This document shows, piece by piece, positions 1-6,757 of a stretch of 16,265 nucleotides of DNA (positions within the stretch are counted from its first letter, which is position 1; each line of letters starts with the position of its first letter). The stretch spans positions 1 to 16,265 of the forward strand of contig CAYVQE010000137.1 in assembly GCA_964454005.1 (NCBI GenBank), written 5' to 3'. Both the position numbers and the translations under genes were made by a program. Below the pieces are notes generated by a model. That model did not search any database, was not told where the DNA came from, and worked only from the letters and a program-made list of their open reading frames with translations. Source of the DNA: CAYVQE01 sp964454005. GTDB lineage: Bacteria; Myxococcota; B64-G9.

Positions 1-261
1 CAGGATATAGGCATCCTCGTCTTTACGTCTTTCCTGGTCGTTCCAGCCGTTGCAGAGCATGGTTTTGCGGGACAGGCCGCTCTTTTTCAGTGCATGCCGG
101 TAGGCCGCCGGCCCGGACTCGGGATCAAGCTGCTGCCAGAACTCGACGGGGTTCAGGAAGTGCTTGAGCGCGTGTTTGCGAGCGCGTTTTCCGCTCGCAA
201 ACACGCGCACCTCTATTCGCCCTATGCTCTGGTGCTCCATGGTCCAGGCGATCTCATGCAT
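1..261 (-). CDS. Hypothetical protein, C-terminus cut by the window start
   Basis: The frame stays open for 87 codons from an ATG at 261 (minus strand) to the window edge, so the C-terminus is missing. The start overlaps the stop of the upstream gene by 8 bp (254-261), which suggests translational coupling. A second in-frame ATG lies at codon 8. The visible protein is basic and soluble, begins MHEIAWTMEHQ, and has no signal peptide or TM segment. It contains a Lys/Arg cluster (SGKRARKHALK) encoded by a perfect inverted repeat, and the stretch FLNPVEFWQQLDPESG. I do not recognise the family. As third gene of an operon led by a sigma-like factor it may be part of that regulatory unit, but nothing in the sequence shows a function. 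Confidence 0.6.
   Translation of the reverse strand, partial: MHEIAWTMEHQSIGRIEVRVFASGKRARKHALKHFLNPVEFWQQLDPESGPAAYRHALKKSGLSRKTMLCNGWNDQERRKDEDAYIL
168..208. repeat. Perfect 17-bp inverted repeat with 7-nt loop inside a coding region
   Basis: The left arm GCGCGTGTTTGCGAGCG (168-184) and right arm CGCTCGCAAACACGCGC (192-208) are exact reverse complements, separated by CGTTTTC (185-191). The structure lies inside the truncated minus-strand gene, where it encodes roughly VRVFASGKRARKHAL. There is no following T-run, so it does not look like a Rho-independent terminator. It could be a protein-binding palindrome, an mRNA structure, or the product of template-switch correction at a quasi-palindrome. 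Confidence 0.85.
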
Positions 262-568
262 CGTCCGACCCCTCTGACGCCTGCGCGGAAAGGGCCTTGT
301 CGTACAGGGCCCTTCGCAGGCGCTTGACTCTGACCTCGACCGTGTTGCAGGCGCGTCGTACTGCACCTTCTTCATCCTTTGCGGTCACGGTCCCCATGAT
401 CAGTGCCACCTCCTTCCAGTCGGGTCGAGGTGGCGGGCCGGCAGAGAGCGATTTCAGGATCGCCCAGCGTTTCTGCGCGAGCATCCGTTCGCGTGTCTGC
501 AGATGGTCCAGAAAGGCGCTCCGCTGCTCCGGAGTTGCGGCCTTCAACTGCTTGGTCGATGTGGCCAA
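254..568 (-). CDS. Small HTH-like protein, possible detached C-terminal part of the upstream sigma-like factor
   Basis: A 104-aa frame starting at TTG (568), with GAGG six bases upstream supporting that start. The first half is a charged helix (KQLKAATPEQRSAFLDHL, residues 6-23). Residues 50-92 (WKEVALIMGT ... VEVRVKRLRRAL) resemble a helix-turn-helix of the sigma region 4 type: a W-x-E-V-A helix, then a basic recognition-like helix rich in Arg. It is in the same frame as the preceding gene and separated from its TAG stop (599-601) by ten sense codons that themselves read as plausible protein (ADLDPETRQR). It may therefore be a separate coupled gene or the 3' part of one gene broken by an amber codon. 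The family is not recognised with certainty. Confidence 0.6.
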   Translation of the reverse strand: MATSTKQLKAATPEQRSAFLDHLQTRERMLAQKRWAILKSLSAGPPPRPDWKEVALIMGTVTAKDEEGAVRRACNTVEVRVKRLRRALYDKALSAQASEGSDDA

Positions 569-598
569 CCGCTGCCTCGTCTCGGGGTCGAGATCGGC

Positions 599-1399
599 CT
601 ACTCTTCGGCTGGCTCCCCGTCGAGATCGGCGATGACCCGACTCACCCTGTAGATCTGTTTCTCCAGCCGGAGCCGGCGGTACTGCAGACCGAGGGCATC
701 CTCTTCCAGGGCCTCGAATTTCAACTCCATACGCCTGCGGCGCTCGTCGAGTTCCTGCTCGACGACAGATACCGCTACACCTCGAAGATCGGCCAGCTCC
801 CGGGACAGCTCTCGAGTCGACTCCATCCGATGCGAGAATACGACGCGAAGCAGGAGTTGGTCGCGGCGATCGAGGTCGGCGAAGATACGGCCCATCAATC
901 CGAGCTCGTCGAGGGCCTCCCACCTGTCGCTGATCGGAGTGCGTGTCTGTTTGTAGAAATCGCTCGTCACGTCTTCGAGATGACCGTCCAGGTTGCCGGT
1001 ATCCTCTTCCGCAGCCCGCTTCTCACGGCCGTTTTCGCCTGTTGGGCAGACAGTTCTCAGTTGGCCGATGGTCTTTCTGAAGTGATCGGTGACGAAGTTG
1101 GCTGCGGATATCGAAATGTATGCCAACGGCTTCGGTTGCTCCACGAGCTCGACCAGAAAACCGTGGCTGCAGAGCTTTTCGAGAAAGTCGACCAGCAGCC
1201 GGGACTCCACTTCACCGGGATCGTTCGCCTCTCCGGGATGTCTGGTCCTGATGGACCGAGCGATGCCGTGCAAAATCCTCTCGTATACGAGGCCGAGGAG
1301 TTGTGAGCGTGCACCGCGTTTGTCTGACTCGCCCGGATCGAGCAGTCTCGTGGCAAGTCCCACCACTTTTTCCGCTGAGCCGTCGACCGCATCGGCCAT
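599..1399 (-). CDS. Divergent RNA polymerase sigma-70/ECF-like factor
   Basis: A 266-aa protein. I chose the ATG at 1399 because GGGAGG lies eight bases upstream; an upstream in-frame start would include the G/C-rich leader. Residues 31-115 resemble sigma region 2: a helical segment LLVDFLEKLCSHGFLVEL, then PLAYISISAANFVTDHFRKT, which parallels the ECF pattern of a helix, 'iarNlaiD' and a basic end used for -10 recognition. Residues about 160-232 (ALDELGLM ... ELSRELADLRGVAVSVVEQELDE) resemble region 4, with an HTH-like spacing of ELSRELA and VSVVEQEL. The C-terminal 35 residues form a charged coiled-coil tail, unusual for an ECF factor. No anti-sigma gene is obvious next to it. The assignment rests on pattern similarity only and is moderate. 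Confidence 0.6.
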   Translation of the reverse strand: MADAVDGSAEKVVGLATRLLDPGESDKRGARSQLLGLVYERILHGIARSIRTRHPGEANDPGEVESRLLVDFLEKLCSHGFLVELVEQPKPLAYISISAANFVTDHFRKTIGQLRTVCPTGENGREKRAAEEDTGNLDGHLEDVTSDFYKQTRTPISDRWEALDELGLMGRIFADLDRRDQLLLRVVFSHRMESTRELSRELADLRGVAVSVVEQELDERRRRMELKFEALEEDALGLQYRRLRLEKQIYRVSRVIADLDGEPAEE

Positions 1400-1421
1400 A
1401 TGTGGCCTCCCTCTGGTGCTG

Positions 1422-1439
1422 CCCCCTCCCCTTAGGGGG
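1422..1439 (-). promoter_or_regulatory. Leader hairpin upstream of the sigma-like gene
   Basis: CCCCCT (1422-1427) and AGGGGG (1434-1439) form a perfect 6-bp stem with a 6-nt loop, lying 23-40 bases upstream of the start codon and between the candidate promoter and the ribosome binding site. A direct repeat TGGTGCTGC (1414-1422 and 1440-1448) brackets it. It may structure the mRNA leader or bind a regulator; no riboswitch class is recognised. Confidence 0.35.
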
Positions 1440-1476
1440 TGGTGCTGCAACCCGTTGGCTGTCAAAGGCAGAGGGC

Positions 1477-1505
1477 AGAATATGACCATTTTCGAGCGAA
1501 ATCAA
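1477..1505 (-). promoter_or_regulatory. Candidate sigma-70 promoter for the sigma-like operon
   Basis: On the minus strand TTGATT (1505-1500, 4 of 6 to TTGACA) is followed after exactly 17 bp by TATTCT (1482-1477, 4 of 6 to TATAAT). It lies in an AT-richer patch of an otherwise GC-rich 177-bp intergenic region and would give a leader of about 70 nt. A separate TTGACA at 1465-1460 has no good -10 partner. Confidence 0.4.
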
Positions 1506-1576
1506 CGGAGACTGCATGCTGGAGGGTGGACTTTTCGAGCCGCAGCGGCCCGTGGCTGGCAGGGGTGCACAGGTCG

Positions 1577-2674
1577 TTATTCGCGGGCCCGCTCGGCGAT
1601 CTCCAGGTAGCGCTGGCGCAGCTTGTCGTTGCGGAAGGGGGTCATCTCGGGCAACTGCATGCTGCACAGGGTGGTCAGGGTGTCGATGTCGGCGGTGATG
1701 AGGTCGGAGACGGCTGCGGCCAGGGTGGCGGTCTTCAGGGTGTCGAGCGTGACGGCGTAGCGTTCCTCGAGCCGCTCGAGGGCCTGTTCGAGCTGGCGGG
1801 ACTGGTCGCTGAGGTGCTGCAAGTGCAGCGCGCAGGCCTCGTCGGTGATCTGCTGGGCGCGCAGGTTGTCGCGGCAGAGGCGGCGGTTGGCATCATCGCG
1901 CACGCGGTGCTGCTGCCGGCGGGCGCGGTCCATCAGCCGGCGGTTGTCCTCGCGGTAGCGCTCGATTCGCTGGCCGTGCTCGGCCAGGCTGTCGAGGGCG
2001 CGCCGGTGGGCGCTGGCGAGTATGAGCACCAGCATCACGTGCATGCCGTAGTAGCGCCGGGCGGTGTGCACGTCCTCGTCGCTCTCGGCGGCCAAGGTGC
2101 GGAGCTGCTCGGCCAGGCGCTTGACGTTTTCGAACAGGTTGGACAGCTCCAGGATGCTCTCGCCGGCGGCGGCGGACAGGAACAGCTCCACCTGCTCGTC
2201 GTCCAGCTCGATGCCGATGGCGCGGGCCTCGGCGGAGACGTCGGCCAGCTTGCGGTCCCGGGCCGCGCTCAGCTCGGCGATGCGGTCGCGCTGCGCCTCG
2301 ATCTTGCGCTCCAGCCGCCGGGCCTTGCTGGGGATGCGGCTGCCGGCCGGTCCGATCAGGTGCCGCCGGCGCAGGCCGTCGAGCCGGTCCCGCTCCTTGC
2401 GCATCCGGGTATCCAGCGTCTGGAGTTCGGTCCGGATCTCGGCGATCCGGCCCAGATCCAGCAGGGCCAGGGTCTTGTCCAGCAGCCGGTCCACGCGCGG
2501 CAGCGAGCCCAGGTCCGCGTCGCGGTCGAGCTCCAGATCCAGGATCTGCTCGAGCTGGCCGCAGCACTTCCTGAACGCCTTGACCTGCTGGCCGGAGATG
2601 GGGACCACCTTGGCGCACTGGGTCTGGCCGCCGGATGCGCGGCTCTGCTGCGAAGAATTGAATTTCTCGTTCAT
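1577..2674 (-). CDS. Coiled-coil hypothetical protein
   Basis: A 365-aa protein with a strong ribosome binding site (GAGGAGG, about 6 bases before the ATG at 2674). Apart from a polar, Ser/Gln-rich N-terminus (residues 1-25) it is almost entirely charged alpha helix. Coiled-coil-like stretches lie at about 75-150 (RIAEIRTELQTLDTRMRKE and following) and 225-305 (RQQHRVRDDANRR, QLEQALERLEERY). A short hydrophobic run, MHVMLVLILASA (211-222), is the only candidate membrane or buried helix and is too short to call a TM segment with confidence. No catalytic motif is visible. The 163-bp leader contains a palindrome CTACCGGTAG (2747-2756) and a small hairpin with a TTCA loop (2724-2737). It is transcribed in the direction of the sigma-like operon but separated from it by 177 bp. 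Function unknown. Confidence 0.8.
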   Translation of the reverse strand: MNEKFNSSQQSRASGGQTQCAKVVPISGQQVKAFRKCCGQLEQILDLELDRDADLGSLPRVDRLLDKTLALLDLGRIAEIRTELQTLDTRMRKERDRLDGLRRRHLIGPAGSRIPSKARRLERKIEAQRDRIAELSAARDRKLADVSAEARAIGIELDDEQVELFLSAAAGESILELSNLFENVKRLAEQLRTLAAESDEDVHTARRYYGMHVMLVLILASAHRRALDSLAEHGQRIERYREDNRRLMDRARRQQHRVRDDANRRLCRDNLRAQQITDEACALHLQHLSDQSRQLEQALERLEERYAVTLDTLKTATLAAAVSDLITADIDTLTTLCSMQLPEMTPFRNDKLRQRYLEIAERARE

Positions 2675-2782
2675 GGGTCGCCTCCTCGCGGGTGCGTCGG
2701 GGCCGGTCGTCCTCGGCCTTGGCCCGGCTTCAGCCGGTGCATCCGTCTACCGGTAGGACGCCACAGCAGCGTCTGTCTGACG

Positions 2783-2812
2783 GGCCGGGGCGGAAAAATC
2801 GCCTTCCCGGCC
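2783..2812 (-). terminator. Imperfect GC hairpin downstream of the helicase gene
   Basis: On the minus strand GGCCGG (2812-2807), a 3-nt bulge, GGCG, loop ATTTTTC, CGCC and CCGGCC (2788-2783) fold into a 10-bp bulged stem, 26 bases past the helicase stop. No T-run follows, so it is not a canonical intrinsic terminator. It may protect the 3' end or act with Rho. Confidence 0.3.
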
Positions 2813-2837
2813 GGGCGTCCTGTTCGCCGGTTTCGGC

Positions 2838-5333
2838 TCAGTCCAGCGGTTCGGTCTCACCGCTGATCAGGTTGACGCGCTGCAGCCGGGTGCGGCCGGC
2901 CATGGGCTGGATGCGGTCGGCGGTGACCGTCCAGCGGGTTCCGGGCAGGTTGGGGGTCAGGTCGTAGAGCAGGCCCTGGGGGCTGTAGCGGTGGCCCTCG
3001 ATGCGCACCTCCTCGGGGCCGTTGCCGTTGAAGTAGACGGCCGGCTCGCCGGCGGCCACCACCACCACCCAGTCGCCGTCGGCCCCCGGCTCGACCCGGC
3101 CGCTGTCGTCGACGCGCTCGGGTTCGAGGGCGGCGGCGAACTCGCGCAGGCCGATGAGTTCGGCGGCCAGCTCGGGGGCATCCTCTTCGCCGGCCAGCTC
3201 GATGGCGGTCTCGAGCACCGCCGGGAAGGTCTCGAGCAGGCGCTCGGTCAGCCGCAGGCTGCCGCTGACCGCGTCGAAGATGCAGCTGCCCTTGCAGGCC
3301 GGCCGGCCGCCGGGGCCGTGGTCAGCGCTGAAGCGGCCCACCCCGAGCTCGCGGCCGTGGGCGCCGGAGCGGATGCAGAAGGCCCGCCGGATGGTGTCGG
3401 CGGCCGCCTCGGACAGCGGGGGCCGGCCGTCGCGGCTCAGGCAGACGCCGGTGGTCTCGAAAAAGCGCCCCACCGGCCGCGGGTAGAAGGGCGAGCCCGG
3501 GGCGTAGCTGTGCTCGGAGCGCTTGTTGCCGCGGGTCTCGACGAAGCCGGTGACCCGCTCGCCGACCTGCAGGTCCACCTCGGCCAAGAAGCCGGCGGCC
3601 GCGGTGCGCAGCGCCAGGGTGCCGCCGGCGAAGCGCGGAAAGACCCGGGTGCGCTGGTGCGGGCGCGTGGTGACGCGGCGTTCGGGGCGCACCCGGATGA
3701 TGCTCCGGCGGTAGTCGAGCGCGACCACCCGGTAGGGCCGGGCCATGTAGTAGTAGACCGCGCCCGGGTAGGCCTCGCGCAGCATCTGGCCGTGTGTCAA
3801 CCGGCCCAGCGGCGCCTCGTGCGGGCCCAGCACCCGGAAGCTCTGCTCGATGCCGCAGCGCAGGGGGAACTCGCGGTGGGGCCCGGCCTGGGCGAGTTGG
3901 CGCATGGGCAGCAGGTCGGCCGGCAAGGCCTCGGTGGGGTCGAGCTCGTTGTCGAGATAGGCGCGGAAGCCGGCGGGCAGGCTGTCGAAGGGGCCGGCGT
4001 CCGCCGAGTCCAGCCCCAAGCTCTCCAGCTCGCGGTTGGCGCACAGGGCGTTGGCGAACTGGATGTAGCGGTTGTCGAGGTAGAGGTGGCTGGGCTCGAG
4101 CGGGCGGTCCAGATAGGCGGCCAGCGTACCGGGGGCATCGGGCAGCAGGCGCCGATCGTCGAGTAGCAGGCAGACGCCCGGGGTGCGCCGGCCGGCGCGG
4201 CCCAGCCGCTGCCAGAAGGCCTTGTGGCTGGGCGGTACGCCGAGCAGCACCACCGTGTCGATGGCGCCGATGTCGAGGCCGAGCTCCAGCGCCGAGGTGG
4301 CCACCACCCCAGCCAGCCCCCCGTTGCCCAGCGCCGCCTGGATGGCCTGGCGATCGGCATCCTCGTAACCGGCCCGGTAGGGCAGCACCGGCCGGTGGCC
4401 GTCGCCGTCGGCACCGTCGCGCCCCAGCGCTGCGACCAGCAGCTCGACGGCCCGGCGCGAGTCGCCGAAGGCCAGAAAGCGCCCCGCGCCCGATGCGGCC
4501 AGGCCGCGCAGCAGCGCCACCTGGGCGTCCAGGGGGCGGCCGGCGGGGCGGCCGAGCAGCACGGTCTTGGCCGGGCAGGTGGCGGTGTCCTGCTCGGGGC
4601 CGAAGCAGCGCACCCGGCGGCCGGTCAGGCGCTGGCAGAAGCCCTGCGGATCGCCCAGGGTGGCGGTGGCGACCACCAGCCGGTGATCGGCCGCGGCCAC
4701 CTCGAGCCGCCGCAGCAGGTAGGCCATGTTGGTGCCGAAGACCCCCTCGTAGACGTGGGCCTCGTCGAGCACCAGCAGCCGCAGGCTGGCCAGGAACTCG
4801 CGGATGGGCGCCTCGTCGAGGCGGCTGAGCATCCAGGCGTGCAGCACGTCCGGGGTCATCAGGATCACCCGCGCACCGCGCAGCAGGCCGGTGCGCTCGG
4901 CGATGGGCACCTGGCCGTCGATGCGGGCGACGGCGGCGTCGCAGTCGGCGTCGGCCAGCAGGGCCTGCCACTTGCCGAGCTGGTCCTGGATCAGGGCCTT
5001 GGCCGGGTAGAGGGCCAGCACCCGGGCCTCGGGGTCGCGTTGCAGCCGATCGACCGCCGCGGCCATGAACACCAGGCTCTTGCCCGAGGCGGTGGCGGTC
5101 GACAGGCAGATGTCGCCGCCGGCCACCACCGACTCGATGGCCCGGGCCTGGTGCGCATAGGCCCCCGCCGGGCAGCGGGCCTCGATCAGCCCCCGCAGGG
5201 CCGGCGCGACGCCATCGGCGAGCTGCGCGAAGACCGGCTCGCGTCCGGCCAGCTCGGCACGATCTGCGATGGCGATGCCGGCGGCTGCGGCGATCTCGGG
5301 GATCGGTTCGGTGGCGCTGCGGGCCTCGGACAT
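2838..5333 (-). CDS. Superfamily 2 DEAD/DEAH-box DNA helicase, COG1205 (YprA/MrfA/Hrq1-like)
   Basis: An 831-aa ATP-dependent helicase; start ATG 5333 is preceded by GGGAGG seven bases upstream. Motifs in order: Q-like YAHQARAI (59-66), Walker A TATASGKS (79-86), motif Ia YPAKALIQDQ (109-118), motif Ib MTPDVLH (159-165), DEAH (190-193), motif III ATATLGDP (222-229), motif V VVATSALELGLDIG (343-356), motif VI QRLGRAGR (375-382). This combination is typical of COG1205 helicases; B. subtilis MrfA and fungal Hrq1 of this group act in DNA repair. Those proteins end in a four-cysteine metal-binding DUF1998-type region. Here the C-terminal third keeps only a reduced version (PACKGSC, near residue 667) and then has about 150 residues of acidic sequence, so the zinc site may be incomplete. 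It is probably cytoplasmic, with a DNA-repair role inferred from the family. The lysine dehydrogenase-like gene lies 159 bp upstream in the same direction. Confidence 0.92.
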   Translation of the reverse strand: MSEARSATEPIPEIAAAAGIAIADRAELAGREPVFAQLADGVAPALRGLIEARCPAGAYAHQARAIESVVAGGDICLSTATASGKSLVFMAAAVDRLQRDPEARVLALYPAKALIQDQLGKWQALLADADCDAAVARIDGQVPIAERTGLLRGARVILMTPDVLHAWMLSRLDEAPIREFLASLRLLVLDEAHVYEGVFGTNMAYLLRRLEVAAADHRLVVATATLGDPQGFCQRLTGRRVRCFGPEQDTATCPAKTVLLGRPAGRPLDAQVALLRGLAASGAGRFLAFGDSRRAVELLVAALGRDGADGDGHRPVLPYRAGYEDADRQAIQAALGNGGLAGVVATSALELGLDIGAIDTVVLLGVPPSHKAFWQRLGRAGRRTPGVCLLLDDRRLLPDAPGTLAAYLDRPLEPSHLYLDNRYIQFANALCANRELESLGLDSADAGPFDSLPAGFRAYLDNELDPTEALPADLLPMRQLAQAGPHREFPLRCGIEQSFRVLGPHEAPLGRLTHGQMLREAYPGAVYYYMARPYRVVALDYRRSIIRVRPERRVTTRPHQRTRVFPRFAGGTLALRTAAAGFLAEVDLQVGERVTGFVETRGNKRSEHSYAPGSPFYPRPVGRFFETTGVCLSRDGRPPLSEAAADTIRRAFCIRSGAHGRELGVGRFSADHGPGGRPACKGSCIFDAVSGSLRLTERLLETFPAVLETAIELAGEEDAPELAAELIGLREFAAALEPERVDDSGRVEPGADGDWVVVVAAGEPAVYFNGNGPEEVRIEGHRYSPQGLLYDLTPNLPGTRWTVTADRIQPMAGRTRLQRVNLISGETEPLD

Positions 5334-5492
5334 GGCTGCCTCCCTTTGCGCGAGCGGCGATGGGCTGCGTTCGCATCGTGACTGGAGCCAGAGACGCCCG
5401 CCAGCGCCGGAGCTGACGGGCCCGGGTGGAAATTCGGTCGATTCGTTCCGGGCGGCAGGCGGTGGGGCCTGGGAGCCGGCGGCCGCTGGGGC

Positions 5493-6632
5493 TCAGGCCG
5501 GGTTGACCTCGATCTGCAGCTCGACGCCGCGGGCTTGGAGGTCGGCCTGGATGTGCTCCCAGATGCCGGGTTGGGCGGCCAGGTGCTCTGGGGGGTGGAC
5601 GCCGGGTTCGTCGAGCTGGCCGGCGGCGAGCAGGCGGGCCACGCTGGCGGCCGGGTAGCCGGTGGTGCGGGCCATGGAGCTGGTGTTGGTGTCGGGATCG
5701 GTCTGATCGAAGAGGCGGTAGCGGTGGTGCTCGCTGCGGCCGTCGCGCTCGCCTTCGACGTCGACCTGCAGGTAGGTGAACTCCTCCTCGCCGGGCTCGA
5801 GGCGCCACTGGCGGAACAGCAGCTCGGCGGTCAGCGCGCGCGGGCTGACGTGGCGGCCGTCGATCTCGATCGGGGTCTCGTCCAGCAGGCCGGTGGCGCG
5901 CAGGGCGCGGATCAGATCGGCGTGGCCGGGGTAGCGCAGGGTCTTTTCCACCAGCTCGGGCGCGGCTATGGTGTCGAGCAGCGAGCGCAGCCCGTCGGTG
6001 CACAGCGCCTCCAGGGTGCCCACGCCGGGCACCTCGACCGGCTCGGGCTCGGCCAGCGCCGCTACGGTGACGTCGCGGCCGCCGCGGCGCAGCCGGGCCG
6101 GGCGGGTGTACTCCTCGAGCACGTCGGCCGGGGCGAAGGGCGCCTTGTACTGCCAGGGCAGGCGCCGCTCGCGCGGCAGGCCGCCGACCAGGATGCGCGC
6201 CGCCGTGGTGCGCTCGAGCAGCCGCTGGCTGCGGCCGATGGCCAGGTTGGCCAGCCCGGGGGCCACGCCGCAGTCGACCACCGCGCACACGCCGCGCTCG
6301 ACGGCCCGCGGCGACAGGTCGCGGGCGTCTTGGGGCATGAAGGAGATGTCGCAGCAGGGCTTGCCGGCCGCGATCACCGCCGCCAGCGCGGTGTGGCCCA
6401 GGTGGCTGGGCAGGGCGCCGACCACCACGTCGAGCTCGGCGAGCAGCTCGGCCAGCGCGTTGGGCCGGCCCAGGTCGAGCTCGGCCGGCTCGAGCTGCGG
6501 CGTGCCGGCCAGCGCGGCCAGCCGCACGGGGTCGCGGTCGGCGGCCAGCACCCGGTAGCGGCCGCCGGCGGCCAGGTCGCGGGCGATGGTGGCGCCGACC
6601 AGGCCGCAGCCGAGGACTCCGATGGTTTGCAT
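5493..6632 (-). CDS. Saccharopine dehydrogenase family protein, probable L-lysine 6-dehydrogenase
   Basis: A 379-aa NAD(P)-dependent oxidoreductase, close to the usual length of about 385 residues for lysine 6-dehydrogenase. The N-terminal Rossmann fold starts at once with GVLGCGLVGATIA (5-17, GxGxxG). An acidic residue after strand 2 (AADRDPVRL, D32/D34) suggests NAD preference. The central stretch DCGVAPGLANLAIG and the following GGLP and YK motifs, then the KTLRYPGHADLIRAL segment and the C-terminal MARTTGYPAA, match the order I recall in Geobacillus LysDH. That enzyme oxidatively deaminates the epsilon-amino group of L-lysine to give 1-piperideine-6-carboxylate. A ribosome binding site AAGGA lies eight bases before the ATG. 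The gene is divergent from the YihY gene across 125 bp. The substrate is inferred from family; saccharopine or another amino acid is possible. Confidence 0.9.
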   Translation of the reverse strand: MQTIGVLGCGLVGATIARDLAAGGRYRVLAADRDPVRLAALAGTPQLEPAELDLGRPNALAELLAELDVVVGALPSHLGHTALAAVIAAGKPCCDISFMPQDARDLSPRAVERGVCAVVDCGVAPGLANLAIGRSQRLLERTTAARILVGGLPRERRLPWQYKAPFAPADVLEEYTRPARLRRGGRDVTVAALAEPEPVEVPGVGTLEALCTDGLRSLLDTIAAPELVEKTLRYPGHADLIRALRATGLLDETPIEIDGRHVSPRALTAELLFRQWRLEPGEEEFTYLQVDVEGERDGRSEHHRYRLFDQTDPDTNTSSMARTTGYPAASVARLLAAGQLDEPGVHPPEHLAAQPGIWEHIQADLQARGVELQIEVNPA

Positions 6633-6682
6633 GAGGGATCCTTTCTGGCCTGGGTTCGGAGCCAGGGATCGCAGATTTGGAT

Positions 6683-6697
6683 CGGCTTGGCAAGCCG
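6683..6697. promoter_or_regulatory. Palindrome in the divergent lysDH-like/YihY intergenic region
   Basis: CGGCTTG-G-CAAGCCG is a perfect 7+1+7 palindrome near the middle of the 125-bp divergent spacer (6633-6757). CTTGGCA is repeated directly 12 bp further on (6686-6692 and 6698-6704), and GATCGG/CCGATC (6680-6685, 6716-6721) form an outer inverted repeat. It is a candidate operator shared by the two divergent genes. No convincing -10/-35 pair was found beside it. Confidence 0.35.
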
Positions 6698-6757
6698 CTT
6701 GGCATCTTTCTTGCTCCGATCAAAACACGGTGCGACTCTGTAGCGGGGAGGCGAGCG

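Noticed and set aside
1439..2866. A 475-codon plus-strand open frame opposite the coiled-coil gene
   Set aside because: Composition (Gly/Val/Ala/Gln repeats) is that of an antisense shadow; the minus-strand frame has a strong ribosome site and coherent helices.
5535..6743. A 402-codon plus-strand open frame opposite the lysine dehydrogenase-like gene
   Set aside because: The minus-strand protein has a clear Rossmann motif and family match over its whole length.
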